Source: Planctomycetota bacterium (GTDB lineage Bacteria; Planctomycetota; UBA1135; GCA-002686595). From it: DNA of 64,000 bases. Where the stretch lies: the NCBI GenBank assembly GCA_012959525.1, contig DUDB01000061.1:173514-237513 (forward strand). Direction: 5' to 3'. Below, one piece after another: positions 43,292 through 52,118 of the stretch (position 1 is its first letter; each line of letters opens with the position of its first letter). Below the pieces are notes generated by a model that did no database searches, had not been told where the DNA came from, and was given only the letters and a program-made list of their open reading frames with translations. The position numbers and the translations under genes were made by a program.

Positions 43292-46117
43292 ATGATGAGG
43301 TTGTCCTCCACACTATTGCGCGGCGTCACACTTGCCGTGCTGCTTTGCGCGGCGGCACAGGCCCAGCGATTGGGCCAACCCGCGCCGGCCATCACTCTGG
43401 AGCACGTCTTCCAGGGGCCGGAGGCCGAGGCCGTCACCCTGGAGAGCCTGCGCGGAAAACTCGTTGTGCTGGAGTTCTGGGCGACCTGGTGAACACCCTG
43501 CATGGGTGCCGTGCCGCACCTCAATGAGCTCGCCGAAGAACTCAAGGACGACGCGGTCGAGTTCCTCCTGGTGACGGACGAAGCTCCTGCGCACATCGAG
43601 TCTTTCCTCAAGAAGCGCTCCCTGCCCGGCTGGATCGGCATCGACTCCAACAAGGACACCTTTAGCCGCTACGGCGTGAGCACGATCCCCACGACGTTCG
43701 TGATCGACGCCAATGGCAAGCTGATCCTGAAGAGTTCACCAAAAGCCCTGACCGCCAATCTCTTGAGGCGCATCGCCGAGCGCACGCCCAAGCCCAATCC
43801 ACCCACGACCGTGTTTATCGAACCCGAGTCCTTCAGCGAGCGCGGTGGCTGGATGGTGGATCAGCAGGTGATGGACCTGATGGGATCGCCCTACGTACTC
43901 GCCCATGGCCTGGGCACCCCGGTGCCCGACTGTTCAGACACGGTGGATCTGCCCGGTCCTGGGACCTACCGCGTCTGGGTCCGGACCCGCGATTGGGTGG
44001 CACCGTGGAATGCGCCCGGCGCGCCGGGCCGCTTCCAGGTTCTGCTCGACGGCGCACCACTGGAGACCGTCTTCGGTACCGAAGGCGAGACATGGCACTG
44101 GCAAGACGGGGGCACGTGCGAACTAAAGGACAAGGTCCAGGTCAGCCTGCACGACCTGACCGGCTTCGAAGGCCGCTGCGACGCGATCCTGTTCTCTGCT
44201 GATACGAGCTGGGTGCCACCTCACGGGGGCGAGGAGTTGGCCGAGCTGCGTACGCGCTGCACCTCCCTGGGGCTGAAATCGACGGATGGTGGACGGTTTG
44301 ATCTCGTCGTGGTGGGCGGTGGTGTGGCGGGCACGTCGGCCGCCATCACGGCCGCGCGCCAGGGTCTGCGGGTGGCGTTGATCCAGGACCGCCCGGTGCT
44401 TGGTGGCAACGGTAGCTCCGAGGTGCGCGTGTGGCCCGAGGGCCACACGAACCAAGAACCCTACCCCCATGTGGGCGACGTGGTGTCCGAGTTGGTCCGC
44501 GACAAGGGTCCCGGCGACGGCAACTCCCGTGATGGACACATATATGATGACGAGCGCAAGCTCGCCCTGGCCCGCGCAGAGCCCAACCTGCGCCTGTTTC
44601 TCAATCAGCGCGTGAACGCCGCGGAGACCCGCGACCAGAAGGTCACGGCCGTCACAGCCCAGCACACCAGCAGTGGACGCCGGACGCGCATCACCGGCAC
44701 CCTCTTTCTCGACTCCACGGGCGACGGTGTGTTGGGCGCTCTTGTAGGGGCCGACTACGAGACCACTTCCACCGGCCACATGGGTGCCAGCAACCTCTGG
44801 AACGTAGCCGCCACTTCCAAGAATGAGTTCCAGCTGCGCTGCGAGTGTGAAGACGAGGATGATCCCCTGTCTCTTGCCTTCGACCAATCCACATCGCCAG
44901 CACCTTTCCCCCGTTGCCCTTGGGCGGTCGACCTCAGCGAGCGTGACTTCCCCGGTCGACAGAAAGGCGGCAACGAAGGGAATCCACTAGGCAAGCTGGG
45001 CGCCTGGTTCTGGGAGAGCGGTTTCGACCTGGATCCGATCCGGGACATGGAGCGCGTGCGCGATCTCAACCTGCGCGCCATGTACGGCGCCTGGGACACG
45101 CTCAAGAACGTCGACGGCCTGTACCCCAATCACCGACTCAAGTGGGCCGCCTACATCGCTGGCAAGCGCGAGTCCCGGCGCCTCATGGGCGATGTTGTCC
45201 TTGTGGGCGACGACTTCCGCGACCTGAAGCCCTACCCCGATGCGGCGTTCCCGTGCAGTTGGCACCTAGACCTGCACTTCCCCGAGCCCGCCTACGACAA
45301 GGACCCCGACCCGTTCATTGCCGGCTACACCCACAGCGAAGACTATCGCTACAAGGGCCCCTACTGGGCGCCCTACCGCACGCTCTACAGCCGCAACATC
45401 AACAACCTCTTCATGGCTGGCCGCAACATAAGCGTCAACCACGAGGCCTTGGGTGCCGTGCGCGTCATGAGAACCTGCGGGATGATGGGCGAGGTCGTCG
45501 GCAAAGCAGCCTACCTGTGCGTCCGGCACGGCTGCGATCCGCGTGGCGTCTACTCCGATCATCTCGATGAACTCCTCGGGCTACTCCAACTCCCTGGACG
45601 CGCGCGCCGCGAGACCATCGGCGCCGCCTTGGTCATCCCTCCTGCGCCACCCATCCTCCCACCGGCTAACCCGACGAACGTTGGCGCCGACCCGGACCAA
45701 CTCACCGGCCTCGTCATGGACGAGTCGGAGGCCATAGTCGTGGGCAAGTGGAAGGCAAGTACCGTCGAGTCCAACTTCGTCGGAACTCACTACATCCACG
45801 ACGACCGAGCCGGTAAGGGTGCGAAGTCCGTGCGTTGGGAGTTTGAGGTTCCCGAGACCGGCCGCTACGAAGTCCGACTCTCCTATACCGACTCAGCCAG
45901 CCGTGATCCTCAGATCCCCGTGACCATCGAGGGAGCCGGCGAGCCGCGCCTCGTGCGCATGAACCAGCAGCTCGCTCCACCTCATGCCGGTGGATTCGCC
46001 ACGGTCGGCGTCTTCCAGTTCGACGCCGGCAAGCAGAGCGCGGTCACCATCTCGAACAAGGGCACCACGGGCCACGTCATCGCAGATGCCGTACAGCTCG
46101 TACGCGAAGAGAACTGA
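43292..46117 (+). CDS. Secreted Sec-thioredoxin (UxPC) fused to FAD-dependent oxidoreductase
   Basis: Starts at 43292 or 43295 after GGAGAGG. Read through one TGA (43490-43492) it is 941 residues. A signal peptide (LAVLLCAAAQA) leads to a TlpA-like thioredoxin domain whose active site reads EFWATW-U67-T-P-C70-MGAVPHL, with the cis-Pro in VSTIP133. Thioredoxins have Cys at the first position, so the TGA almost certainly encodes Sec. A beta-sandwich region (about 170-330) follows. Next is a FAD_oxidored-type domain with V-V-G-G-G-V-A-G (342-347) and LGGNGSSEVRVWPEG, and a C-terminal golvesin/carbohydrate-binding-like domain (about 810-941). Without read-through, the ORF from 43502 would lack signal peptide and active site. 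The fusion suggests electron transfer between flavin and selenol-thiol pair, which is inference. Confidence 0.82.
43504..43521 (+). promoter_or_regulatory. Candidate SECIS hairpin 3
   Basis: After TGA 43490-43492, GGGTGC (43504-43509) pairs with GCACCT (43516-43521), five Watson-Crick pairs plus one G-U, around a CGUGCC loop that begins 17 bases after the TGA. The loop opens with CGUG, as do the other two candidates. Confidence 0.6.
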
Positions 46118-46247
46118 CGGAGCAGGCAGGCTGACCTCAAGATAATCGCCAACGATCCTGAATGTTTCCCCTGATGGAGGGTAGAACTCTCGATTGGCGG
46201 TATGGCCACACCCCTATCCCCCCGCAACCCCGTTCTGGAGCGCCACC

Positions 46248-47093
46248 ATGACCGAGACAACCAAATCCTCTGAGCGCGCCTTCTCGCCGCTGTCGGCCTG
46301 GCCCGTGCTGTTGGGGCTGCTCCTTGTGCCAATTGGCCTGTTGTTCCTGCATCCGGCGACGATGTTCCTGACGGTTCCCGTCGTCCTCCTCTGCCTGTGC
46401 GGACTTTTCATCGTGGGCCCGAACATGTCCCGGGTCCTGGTCCTATTCGGCACCTACAAGGGCACGGTCCGCAAACAGGGTTTCTTCTGGACCAACCCCT
46501 TCACGACCAAGCACAAGCTCTCGCTCAAGGCGCACAACATCGCCAGCGAGACGATCAAGGTGAACGACTCGCGCGGCAACCCGGTCGAGATCGGTGCCGT
46601 GGTCGTCTGGCAGGTGAGGGACACCGCGCAGGCTCTCTTCGACGTGGAGAACTACGGCAGCTACGTGGACATTCAAACCGAGACCGCGGTGCGCGCAGTC
46701 GCCTCCACCCATCCCTACGACGAGGGGGACGGCGAGGACGTGATCAGCCTGCGTGGCGACTCCGGGGAGGTGGCCGAGGAGCTGCAGGCCCTGCTCGCCG
46801 AGCAGTTGGAGAGGGCTGGGATCCACGTCTTCGAGGCCCGCATTTCGCACCTGGCCTACGCGCCCGAAATCGCCCAGGCCATGCTGCAGCGGCAGCAGGC
46901 CGAGGCCATCATCGCCGCGCGCACCAAGATCGTTGAGGGGGCCGTCTCCATGGTGGAACAGGCCCTGAACGACCTGTCCAGCCGCGGAGTGGTCCAACTG
47001 GACGACGACCGCCGCGCCGCCATGGTCTCCAGCCTGCTCGTGGTCCTGTGCGGCCAGGAAAACGTCCAGCCCATCATCAACACCGGGTCCTGA
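46248..47093 (+). CDS. SPFH/Band 7 (prohibitin-stomatin-like) membrane protein
   Basis: A 281-residue protein from Met 46248 (MTETTKSSERAF), with GGAG eight bases upstream. Two adjacent hydrophobic segments (WPVLLGLLLVPIGLLFL and TVPVVLLCLCGLFIV) anchor the N-terminus. The SPFH domain follows: VLVLFGTYKGTVRKQGFFW, the NPFTTKHKLSLKAHN strand, KVNDSRGNPVEIGAVVVWQV, and ISHLAYAPEIAQAMLQRQQAEAI with the usual A-x-x-x-Q-x-Q-A-E-A helix. Members organise membrane microdomains or regulate membrane proteases. It stands 130 bases after the Sec-thioredoxin gene and converges on the next gene. No NfeD or FtsH partner is nearby. Confidence 0.88.
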   Translation: MTETTKSSERAFSPLSAWPVLLGLLLVPIGLLFLHPATMFLTVPVVLLCLCGLFIVGPNMSRVLVLFGTYKGTVRKQGFFWTNPFTTKHKLSLKAHNIASETIKVNDSRGNPVEIGAVVVWQVRDTAQALFDVENYGSYVDIQTETAVRAVASTHPYDEGDGEDVISLRGDSGEVAEELQALLAEQLERAGIHVFEARISHLAYAPEIAQAMLQRQQAEAIIAARTKIVEGAVSMVEQALNDLSSRGVVQLDDDRRAAMVSSLLVVLCGQENVQPIINTGS

Positions 47094-47126
47094 CCGGGAG
47101 CCGCGGCGCCATCAGCCTGGCCGGCG

Positions 47127-48773
47127 CTACTGGAACAGGACGGACACGCCCCCGGTGAAGTTGGAGGTGGGGTCGGGGTTCTTGTCCCGGAACCAGGCCG
47201 CGAAGTGCCAGGTCTCGCCGGGATTGATGGCCACGGCCGGATTGCCCGGGATGTTCATCATGTCCACGTCCAGACTGAAGCTGCCCGTGGTGCCAGCGTT
47301 GCGCAGGTCCTTGGAGAAACGCGCGATCTTGCCGCCCAGGCAGAGATCACCCTGGGAGCCACCCGGCCCAGAGACAAACCCGGCGGTCTGCGAGGCAAGA
47401 AAGTACCCGAACTGAAACAGGGGCATCTGGCTCGCCAGCAGGGTCAGGTCCTGGTGCATGACGGCGGGGCTGCCGATCACGTTGATGGCGGCCATCACGC
47501 CTGTGGAGTTGATGGTGGAGTTGCAGTAGTGATTGGCGGCGTCCGTCAGGCTCGAGATGGCGACACTCTGGTCGGTGAACTCCAGCCACTCGGTGGTGGT
47601 CACGTGGTCGCGGGCGTCCCGAGAGGCCTGGCTGTCGTCCACCGTCACGTTGCCATCCATCAGATACAGTCCGTATTCGTTTCGGGCGCCGCGATACACG
47701 GCCGTGTCCGTACCCGCGTTGCCGTCAATCCGGTCCGGGCCGCCCCGACCTTCCAGGCGGTTGTCGCCCGTGTTGCCGGTCAGGAACCCGGGCTGGTCAT
47801 TGCCCTCCACGTTATTGTCCTTGCCCCCGCCGATCTCGACGTCGGTCAGGTAGCGCGACTTGTAGGTGTACTCGATGCCAGAAGTGACCTCAGTGAGGAA
47901 GGTGCCCGAGAACTTGGGCACCAGCGTGGCGCGGTGGACGTGGTACTCAGGCGCAAACCCCTCCAGAATGGCCACGATCAGCGGATCGCCGGCCTCCATC
48001 TGCTCGCGGGTGGAGAACACGTACTCACCATTGTTCGGGTCGTGGCGCCAGAGTCCGTACCAGGTCTCCATGGTGAACGCGAAGTACTCGAAGGGGATGT
48101 CGACCTTCGGCAATCCGGGAGGAGGCGAATACCAACCCTGGTTGACCGCGTTGGTCGCAGCCTGCTCGATCGCCAACTTCAACGCGGGCATACCCTTATT
48201 AATTCCGTAGCCGTGCGCCAGGTGCAGGAGCTCCTCATAGGAGGCATCCCGCCGAGGGTTGCCGTTGCTGGTGTAGTTTGAGCTGCCGGCCAGGATGATC
48301 TCATCTCCCAGCAGGTCCTGCATGGGAGCCTCGTACGCGTCCATGAAGTCGTCTACGGCCGGCGGCCCGTTCTCGAAAGCGTCCTCGTCCGGGAAGAAGA
48401 TCATGGTCGCTCGCCGAATGCCCATGTTGACCCGCACGCTGGCCTTATCACTTCCGTAGAGACTGCCCGGGACGTCACGGAGGTGCTGCTCCAGGATGCG
48501 CCTTGCGTGAACGATCTTGGGATTGCCAACGCCCTTGTGGACCAGGAAGTGAATCGGCGTCCCGTCGTCCGCGAGGATCTTGGTGTAGCGCTCAAACACG
48601 TCGGTGATCTTCTTGTGCACGGTGCTCGGCAGCAGCACAACCCCATCGGGCGAGCCCGAGATGTCAATGTTCTCAAGGGAATCCACGAGAGGTCCACCAA
48701 TCACGCCGTTCGAGTTGGCGTGAAGGGGGAGAGAAACCAAAACGGCCGTCAGCAGGAACGGGGTGTACTTCAT
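47127..48773 (-). CDS. Secreted protein with RTX-like patch and lineage-type C-terminal domain
   Basis: A 548-residue protein with a signal peptide (MKYTPFLLTAVLVSLPLHA|NS). The N-terminal about 300 residues contain RILEQHLRDVPGSLYGS and YEELLHLAHGYGINKGMPAL, which recall zincin-like or collagenase-like secreted proteins, but no HExxH is present. Residues about 325-365 carry a short RTX-like, glycine/aspartate-rich calcium-binding stretch (GNTGDNRLEGRGGPDRIDG, then GTDTAVYRG). The last about 130 residues are the same C-terminal domain as at 23690 and 57350: YC, LFQFGYFLASQTAGF, GPGGSQGDLCLGG, PGETWHFAAWFRDKNP, TSNFTGG. The gene is convergent with the Band 7 gene. Its substrate or ligand is unknown. 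Confidence 0.75.
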   Translation of the reverse strand: MKYTPFLLTAVLVSLPLHANSNGVIGGPLVDSLENIDISGSPDGVVLLPSTVHKKITDVFERYTKILADDGTPIHFLVHKGVGNPKIVHARRILEQHLRDVPGSLYGSDKASVRVNMGIRRATMIFFPDEDAFENGPPAVDDFMDAYEAPMQDLLGDEIILAGSSNYTSNGNPRRDASYEELLHLAHGYGINKGMPALKLAIEQAATNAVNQGWYSPPPGLPKVDIPFEYFAFTMETWYGLWRHDPNNGEYVFSTREQMEAGDPLIVAILEGFAPEYHVHRATLVPKFSGTFLTEVTSGIEYTYKSRYLTDVEIGGGKDNNVEGNDQPGFLTGNTGDNRLEGRGGPDRIDGNAGTDTAVYRGARNEYGLYLMDGNVTVDDSQASRDARDHVTTTEWLEFTDQSVAISSLTDAANHYCNSTINSTGVMAAINVIGSPAVMHQDLTLLASQMPLFQFGYFLASQTAGFVSGPGGSQGDLCLGGKIARFSKDLRNAGTTGSFSLDVDMMNIPGNPAVAINPGETWHFAAWFRDKNPDPTSNFTGGVSVLFQ

Positions 48774-48829
48774 GTGGATGTCGTCGGACTCGGGTCGGAG
48801 CGCAGACGTCCAGCATACCTCGCGCTCCC

Positions 48830-50602
48830 TTATTCGGCTGAACCGCCCTCTGGCTCAGCACGACTAACCGCCAGCACGCCCGCGAGAAGGGCCTGGCTCA
48901 GGGGGAGGGCCACAGCAATCGCCCACGTGATCGGCGCAAGATATCCTCTGAAGTTCCAAGTGACGAGAACGCTAGCCAAGGCGAGCATCACAATAGAGAG
49001 GGCCCCGCCCGTTCGTATCCCTTTTCGGCTGGAGATCCACGCCACCAAGAGAATCGTCAGGGCGAGAGTTCCATAGATCATTGCCCCTCTGTCGGAGATG
49101 GCTGCACTGTCTCCATAAGCCATTGCATTAGCCCAGAGCATGGCAAGGACGAGACACGGAATGGAACTCCAGATGACCGCCTTCTCCAGCCGCGAACGAA
49201 CTGCCGGACTCAGGCTGATGGCGGAGCGAATATCCCAGGAGGCAACCAAGCCTATCGCCCCCGAAACCGCTTGGATTCCACAGCAGATGAGGCACAAGCC
49301 AAAGAGGGCATTCGCAATCTGCTGTTCCTGGATGAACCGGGCGTAGGCTTCTGGCGAATCCCATATGCCATTCGTGACGGCGGTCACGGTTCTCCAGCAA
49401 GCCAATGCTAAGAAATTGATCGCGCCACTGACCAACCTCACTGCGGACAACCCAGGGGATCCCGACTGGATTCTCCCTGTAAGGCAACCCACCAGTGGGG
49501 CCCACAGAAGGAACCAGAGGAACAGAAAAAAGCCGATCAGGGCGAGCCCTGGCAATACTGTCAGGCTGTCGTTATCCCCACCCACTGAGCCCGCAAGTCC
49601 CGTATAGGCAAACCCTGCGGCGATGGGAATAAAAACATCCCCGAGCTTCGCCATTGTTGTTGCCGCACCAGACCTGGAAGAACTATCCGTCGTGACCGCA
49701 ACGGGACGCTGGCTCGCGCCATCCGTCGGAACAGCCGTGCTGGATATTTCCTCCAGGCTGGACTTCACATCCCCAACGCGTTGGTAGCGGCGCTCCGGTT
49801 CTTCCTGCATGGACTTGAGCACCACCTCATCCAGCCGCACGTCCACCTGCACCTTCTCCGAGGGTGGCCGCACGACGCCTTGGGGAACGGTGCCCGTCAG
49901 CATCTCGTACAACACCACCCCCAGCGAGAAGATGTCGGCCCGGTGGTCCACCTTGGTCGGACTCGAGAACTGTTCCGGCGCCATGTAGCGCAGGGTGCCC
50001 ATGGCTTGATCGCTGGCGGTCAGGCGCGCCACCGTCTCCGTGTCCATCAGCTTGGCCAGCCCGAAGTCGGCGATCTTCACTGCTCCGGTCTCGTCCATCA
50101 GGATGTTCTCGGGCTTGATGTCCCGGTGCACGATGCCCTGGTCGTGGGCGTACTGCAGAGCGGCACAAATTTGGGGCACGATGGCCAGGGCCTCGCTCGG
50201 ATCGAGCCTCCCACCCTCCATCAGCTGCCGGAGGTTCGAGCCGTCCACGAACTCCATCACGATCCAGGCCAGGTCCCCTTGCTGGTCAAAGTCATGGACC
50301 GCGACGATCCCCGGGTGGGTCAACTTCGCCAGGGCCTTGGCCTCCCGCATGAAGCGCTCTTCCCAGCCGTCAATGGGCTGCGGCGCGGGGAGGAGAACCT
50401 TGATCGCCACCTGTCGGTCGAGACGGGATTGATGTGCTGAGAACACGACCCCCATGCCTCCCCGGCCCAGACACTCCTGCAGTTGATAGGAAGGCAGGTG
50501 CTCCTGCACCCTGGCCTTCAGGGAATCCAGGTCGTCAGGCCGCTTGGCGGCCTCTCTCAGGTGCTCGGCACCCAATTCGTCGGGGGTAGGTTGGTCGGTC
50601 AT
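48830..50602 (-). CDS. Ser/Thr protein kinase with polytopic C-terminal membrane domain
   Basis: A 590-residue protein. The kinase domain (about 39-290) is complete: glycine loop GRGGMG (46-51), VAIK K68, HRD 159-161 with DIKPEN, DFG 179-181 and APE 208-210. The C-terminal half (about 320-580) has six to seven hydrophobic segments, so the kinase is anchored by a multi-pass membrane domain and has no extracellular sensor. The sequence PKVDHRADIFSLGVVLYEM-type is standard Hanks kinase. The ECF sigma gene lies 107 bases upstream in the same direction, a pairing common in Planctomycetota, suggesting the kinase acts on or with the sigma factor. Confidence 0.92.
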   Translation of the reverse strand: MTDQPTPDELGAEHLREAAKRPDDLDSLKARVQEHLPSYQLQECLGRGGMGVVFSAHQSRLDRQVAIKVLLPAPQPIDGWEERFMREAKALAKLTHPGIVAVHDFDQQGDLAWIVMEFVDGSNLRQLMEGGRLDPSEALAIVPQICAALQYAHDQGIVHRDIKPENILMDETGAVKIADFGLAKLMDTETVARLTASDQAMGTLRYMAPEQFSSPTKVDHRADIFSLGVVLYEMLTGTVPQGVVRPPSEKVQVDVRLDEVVLKSMQEEPERRYQRVGDVKSSLEEISSTAVPTDGASQRPVAVTTDSSSRSGAATTMAKLGDVFIPIAAGFAYTGLAGSVGGDNDSLTVLPGLALIGFFLFLWFLLWAPLVGCLTGRIQSGSPGLSAVRLVSGAINFLALACWRTVTAVTNGIWDSPEAYARFIQEQQIANALFGLCLICCGIQAVSGAIGLVASWDIRSAISLSPAVRSRLEKAVIWSSIPCLVLAMLWANAMAYGDSAAISDRGAMIYGTLALTILLVAWISSRKGIRTGGALSIVMLALASVLVTWNFRGYLAPITWAIAVALPLSQALLAGVLAVSRAEPEGGSAE

Positions 50603-50709
50603 AACTGGAGGTCAGATGGGGAAGGGGGTCTCGTCACCCCTTGCACGGGACCATGGGGCAGATGTTACTGGCTGATTCGAGTTTTCTACCCGACTCTTGG
50701 ACCTCCCCT

Positions 50710-51432
50710 TCAGCTGCCGCCTTCAAGGGCGAACAGGAGGGAGCGCAGCTCTTCACCTGGATCCACCCCATCGCCAAGGGTTGACCGCACCTCGCCCAGG
50801 ATGGCGCTCCTGTAGCGCTCCCGCAGCCGGTGCAAGGCCACCCGCACTGCCACGGGGCTCAACCCCAGCGCATGACCCACCTGCTCCCTGTCCAACTCCT
50901 CGTGGTCCGTTTTCAACGCCCCTTGAAGCTGATCAAACACGGGACCACGCCCTCCGGCCAGGTATTCCCCCTTGAGGGTCTCAAGCGCGTTGTCCAAAAC
51001 CTGACGGGCCCAGGCACGCTCAAAGGCCACCTCGGGATCTGCCCCATGGGATGGCTCCGCTCCGTACCGGCGCTCACCTTCTTCGACGTCAAGGGAAAAC
51101 GTCTGCACGCCCCCTCCGCGGCGAAGCGCGCCCTCGTGCTCCAGCACATCGCGCTCATAATTGCGTAGGCAGGTGATCAACCACTGGCGGAAGGTGCCAC
51201 CCTCTTCGGTGACGCGGGACAGCCCATCCTTCTCCAGGAGCTTCACAAAGAGGCCCTGCACAATATCCCCCGCACGGTCGGCGCCCCTTCCCAGCCGCCG
51301 CAAGTAGGCGTACAGGGGATACCAGTAGGCCTCGCAAAGTTCACGCAGTGCCTCACCGCGTACTTCCGCATCTGATGCGGTAGTGCGTTGGATCACCGAC
51401 CAGTGGGTTGTGTGGAATCCGGAACCGGACAT
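50710..51432 (-). CDS. ECF-family RNA polymerase sigma factor
   Basis: A 240-residue protein from Met 51432 (MSGSGFHTTHWSVIQ). Region 2 is recognisable in LRELCEAYWYPLYAYLRRLG, DRAGDIVQGLFVKLLEK and TFRQWLITCLRNYERDVL. Region 4 appears as LDREQVGHALGLSPVAVRVALHRLRERYR. The overall pattern (THWSVI near the N-terminus, YWYPLYAYLRR) is that of the planctomycete ECF subgroup encoded next to Hanks-type kinases. No classical anti-sigma factor is adjacent. The downstream kinase gene is the likely regulatory partner. The promoter it recognises cannot be inferred here. Confidence 0.9.
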   Translation of the reverse strand: MSGSGFHTTHWSVIQRTTASDAEVRGEALRELCEAYWYPLYAYLRRLGRGADRAGDIVQGLFVKLLEKDGLSRVTEEGGTFRQWLITCLRNYERDVLEHEGALRRGGGVQTFSLDVEEGERRYGAEPSHGADPEVAFERAWARQVLDNALETLKGEYLAGGRGPVFDQLQGALKTDHEELDREQVGHALGLSPVAVRVALHRLRERYRSAILGEVRSTLGDGVDPGEELRSLLFALEGGS

Positions 51433-51597
51433 GCCCCAAGCCTAGCGGTTCTCGTAAGACCGCGGCTATTCGCACCACGGGAAGCCGGGGACTCTCTGTT
51501 TCTTGCAATCCCCGCTAGAGTATGGAGCAGCCCAATCTCCCTGAGCGCCCGACATCACGGACACGGATCAAGGTGTCCTGTCAACTAGAAGCCTCCC

Positions 51598-52080
51598 ATG
51601 GCACACAAGACCATCAAGTCCTACCTCACGTCCCTCTCCCCTGAGCGGCTGGAAATGGTCGAGGCCATTCGCGCGGTCATCGCCAAGAACATCGGCCCGC
51701 AATTCGAGGAGGGCATGCAGTACGGGATGCCGGCCTGGTACCTGCCGCACTCGGAGTATGAGCACGGCTACCACTGTGATCCCAAGCAGCCTCTGCCCTT
51801 TGCGTCCGTCGGGTCGCAGAAGAGCCACGTGGGCATCTACCTGTTTTGCATCTATTGCGCGCCTGAAGAGCAGGAGTGTTTCGTCGCAGAGTGGAAGAAG
51901 ACAGGCTGCCGCTTGGACATGGGCAAGTCATGCATCCGCGTGAAGAGCCTCGACCAGGTGCCCCTGCCCGTCATCGGCCGCGCCATCAAGCGCGCCACGG
52001 CCAAGAAATTCGTCAAAGCCTATGAGACGGTCATTCCAGACGCTGTGAAGAAGAAGCGCGCAGCCAAAGCCAAGTCCTAG
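51598..52080 (+). CDS. DUF1801 / YdhG-like protein
   Basis: A 160-residue cytoplasmic protein, MAHKTIKSYLTSLSPERLEMVE at the N-terminus, with EEGMQYGMPAWYLPH, PLPFASVGSQKSHVGIYLF and GKSCIRVKSLDQVPLPVIGRAIKR. These match the DUF1801 (YdhG-like) fold, small alpha/beta proteins sometimes implicated in iron or stress responses. The catalytic role, if any, is unknown. The C-terminus is Lys/Ala-rich (KKKRAAKAKS). It precedes the amidase gene by 38 bases in the same direction and may share its transcript. Confidence 0.8.
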   Translation: MAHKTIKSYLTSLSPERLEMVEAIRAVIAKNIGPQFEEGMQYGMPAWYLPHSEYEHGYHCDPKQPLPFASVGSQKSHVGIYLFCIYCAPEEQECFVAEWKKTGCRLDMGKSCIRVKSLDQVPLPVIGRAIKRATAKKFVKAYETVIPDAVKKKRAAKAKS

Positions 52081-52118
52081 CCCCATCTGTCCACCCTCTC
52101 CACTCGATCTCCGCCCCC

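Noticed and set aside
42391..43492. Genome-wide reassignment of TGA to an amino acid, instead of selenocysteine
   Set aside because: Many genes in the window end normally with TGA, for example the hydrolase at 1784, the carboxypeptidase-like protein at 12580 and the small ORF at 37475. Recoding would make these run on. Only Cys-position TGAs are read through.
42217..46117. Two pseudogenes with nonsense mutations
   Set aside because: All three interruptions are TGA, all at the conserved active-site Cys, with no frameshift and long open frames after them. Decay would give random stops and positions.
47205..48281. 358-residue frame opposite the RTX-like protein gene
   Set aside because: Antisense shadow, same reason. 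The minus-strand gene has a signal peptide and conserved C-terminal domain.
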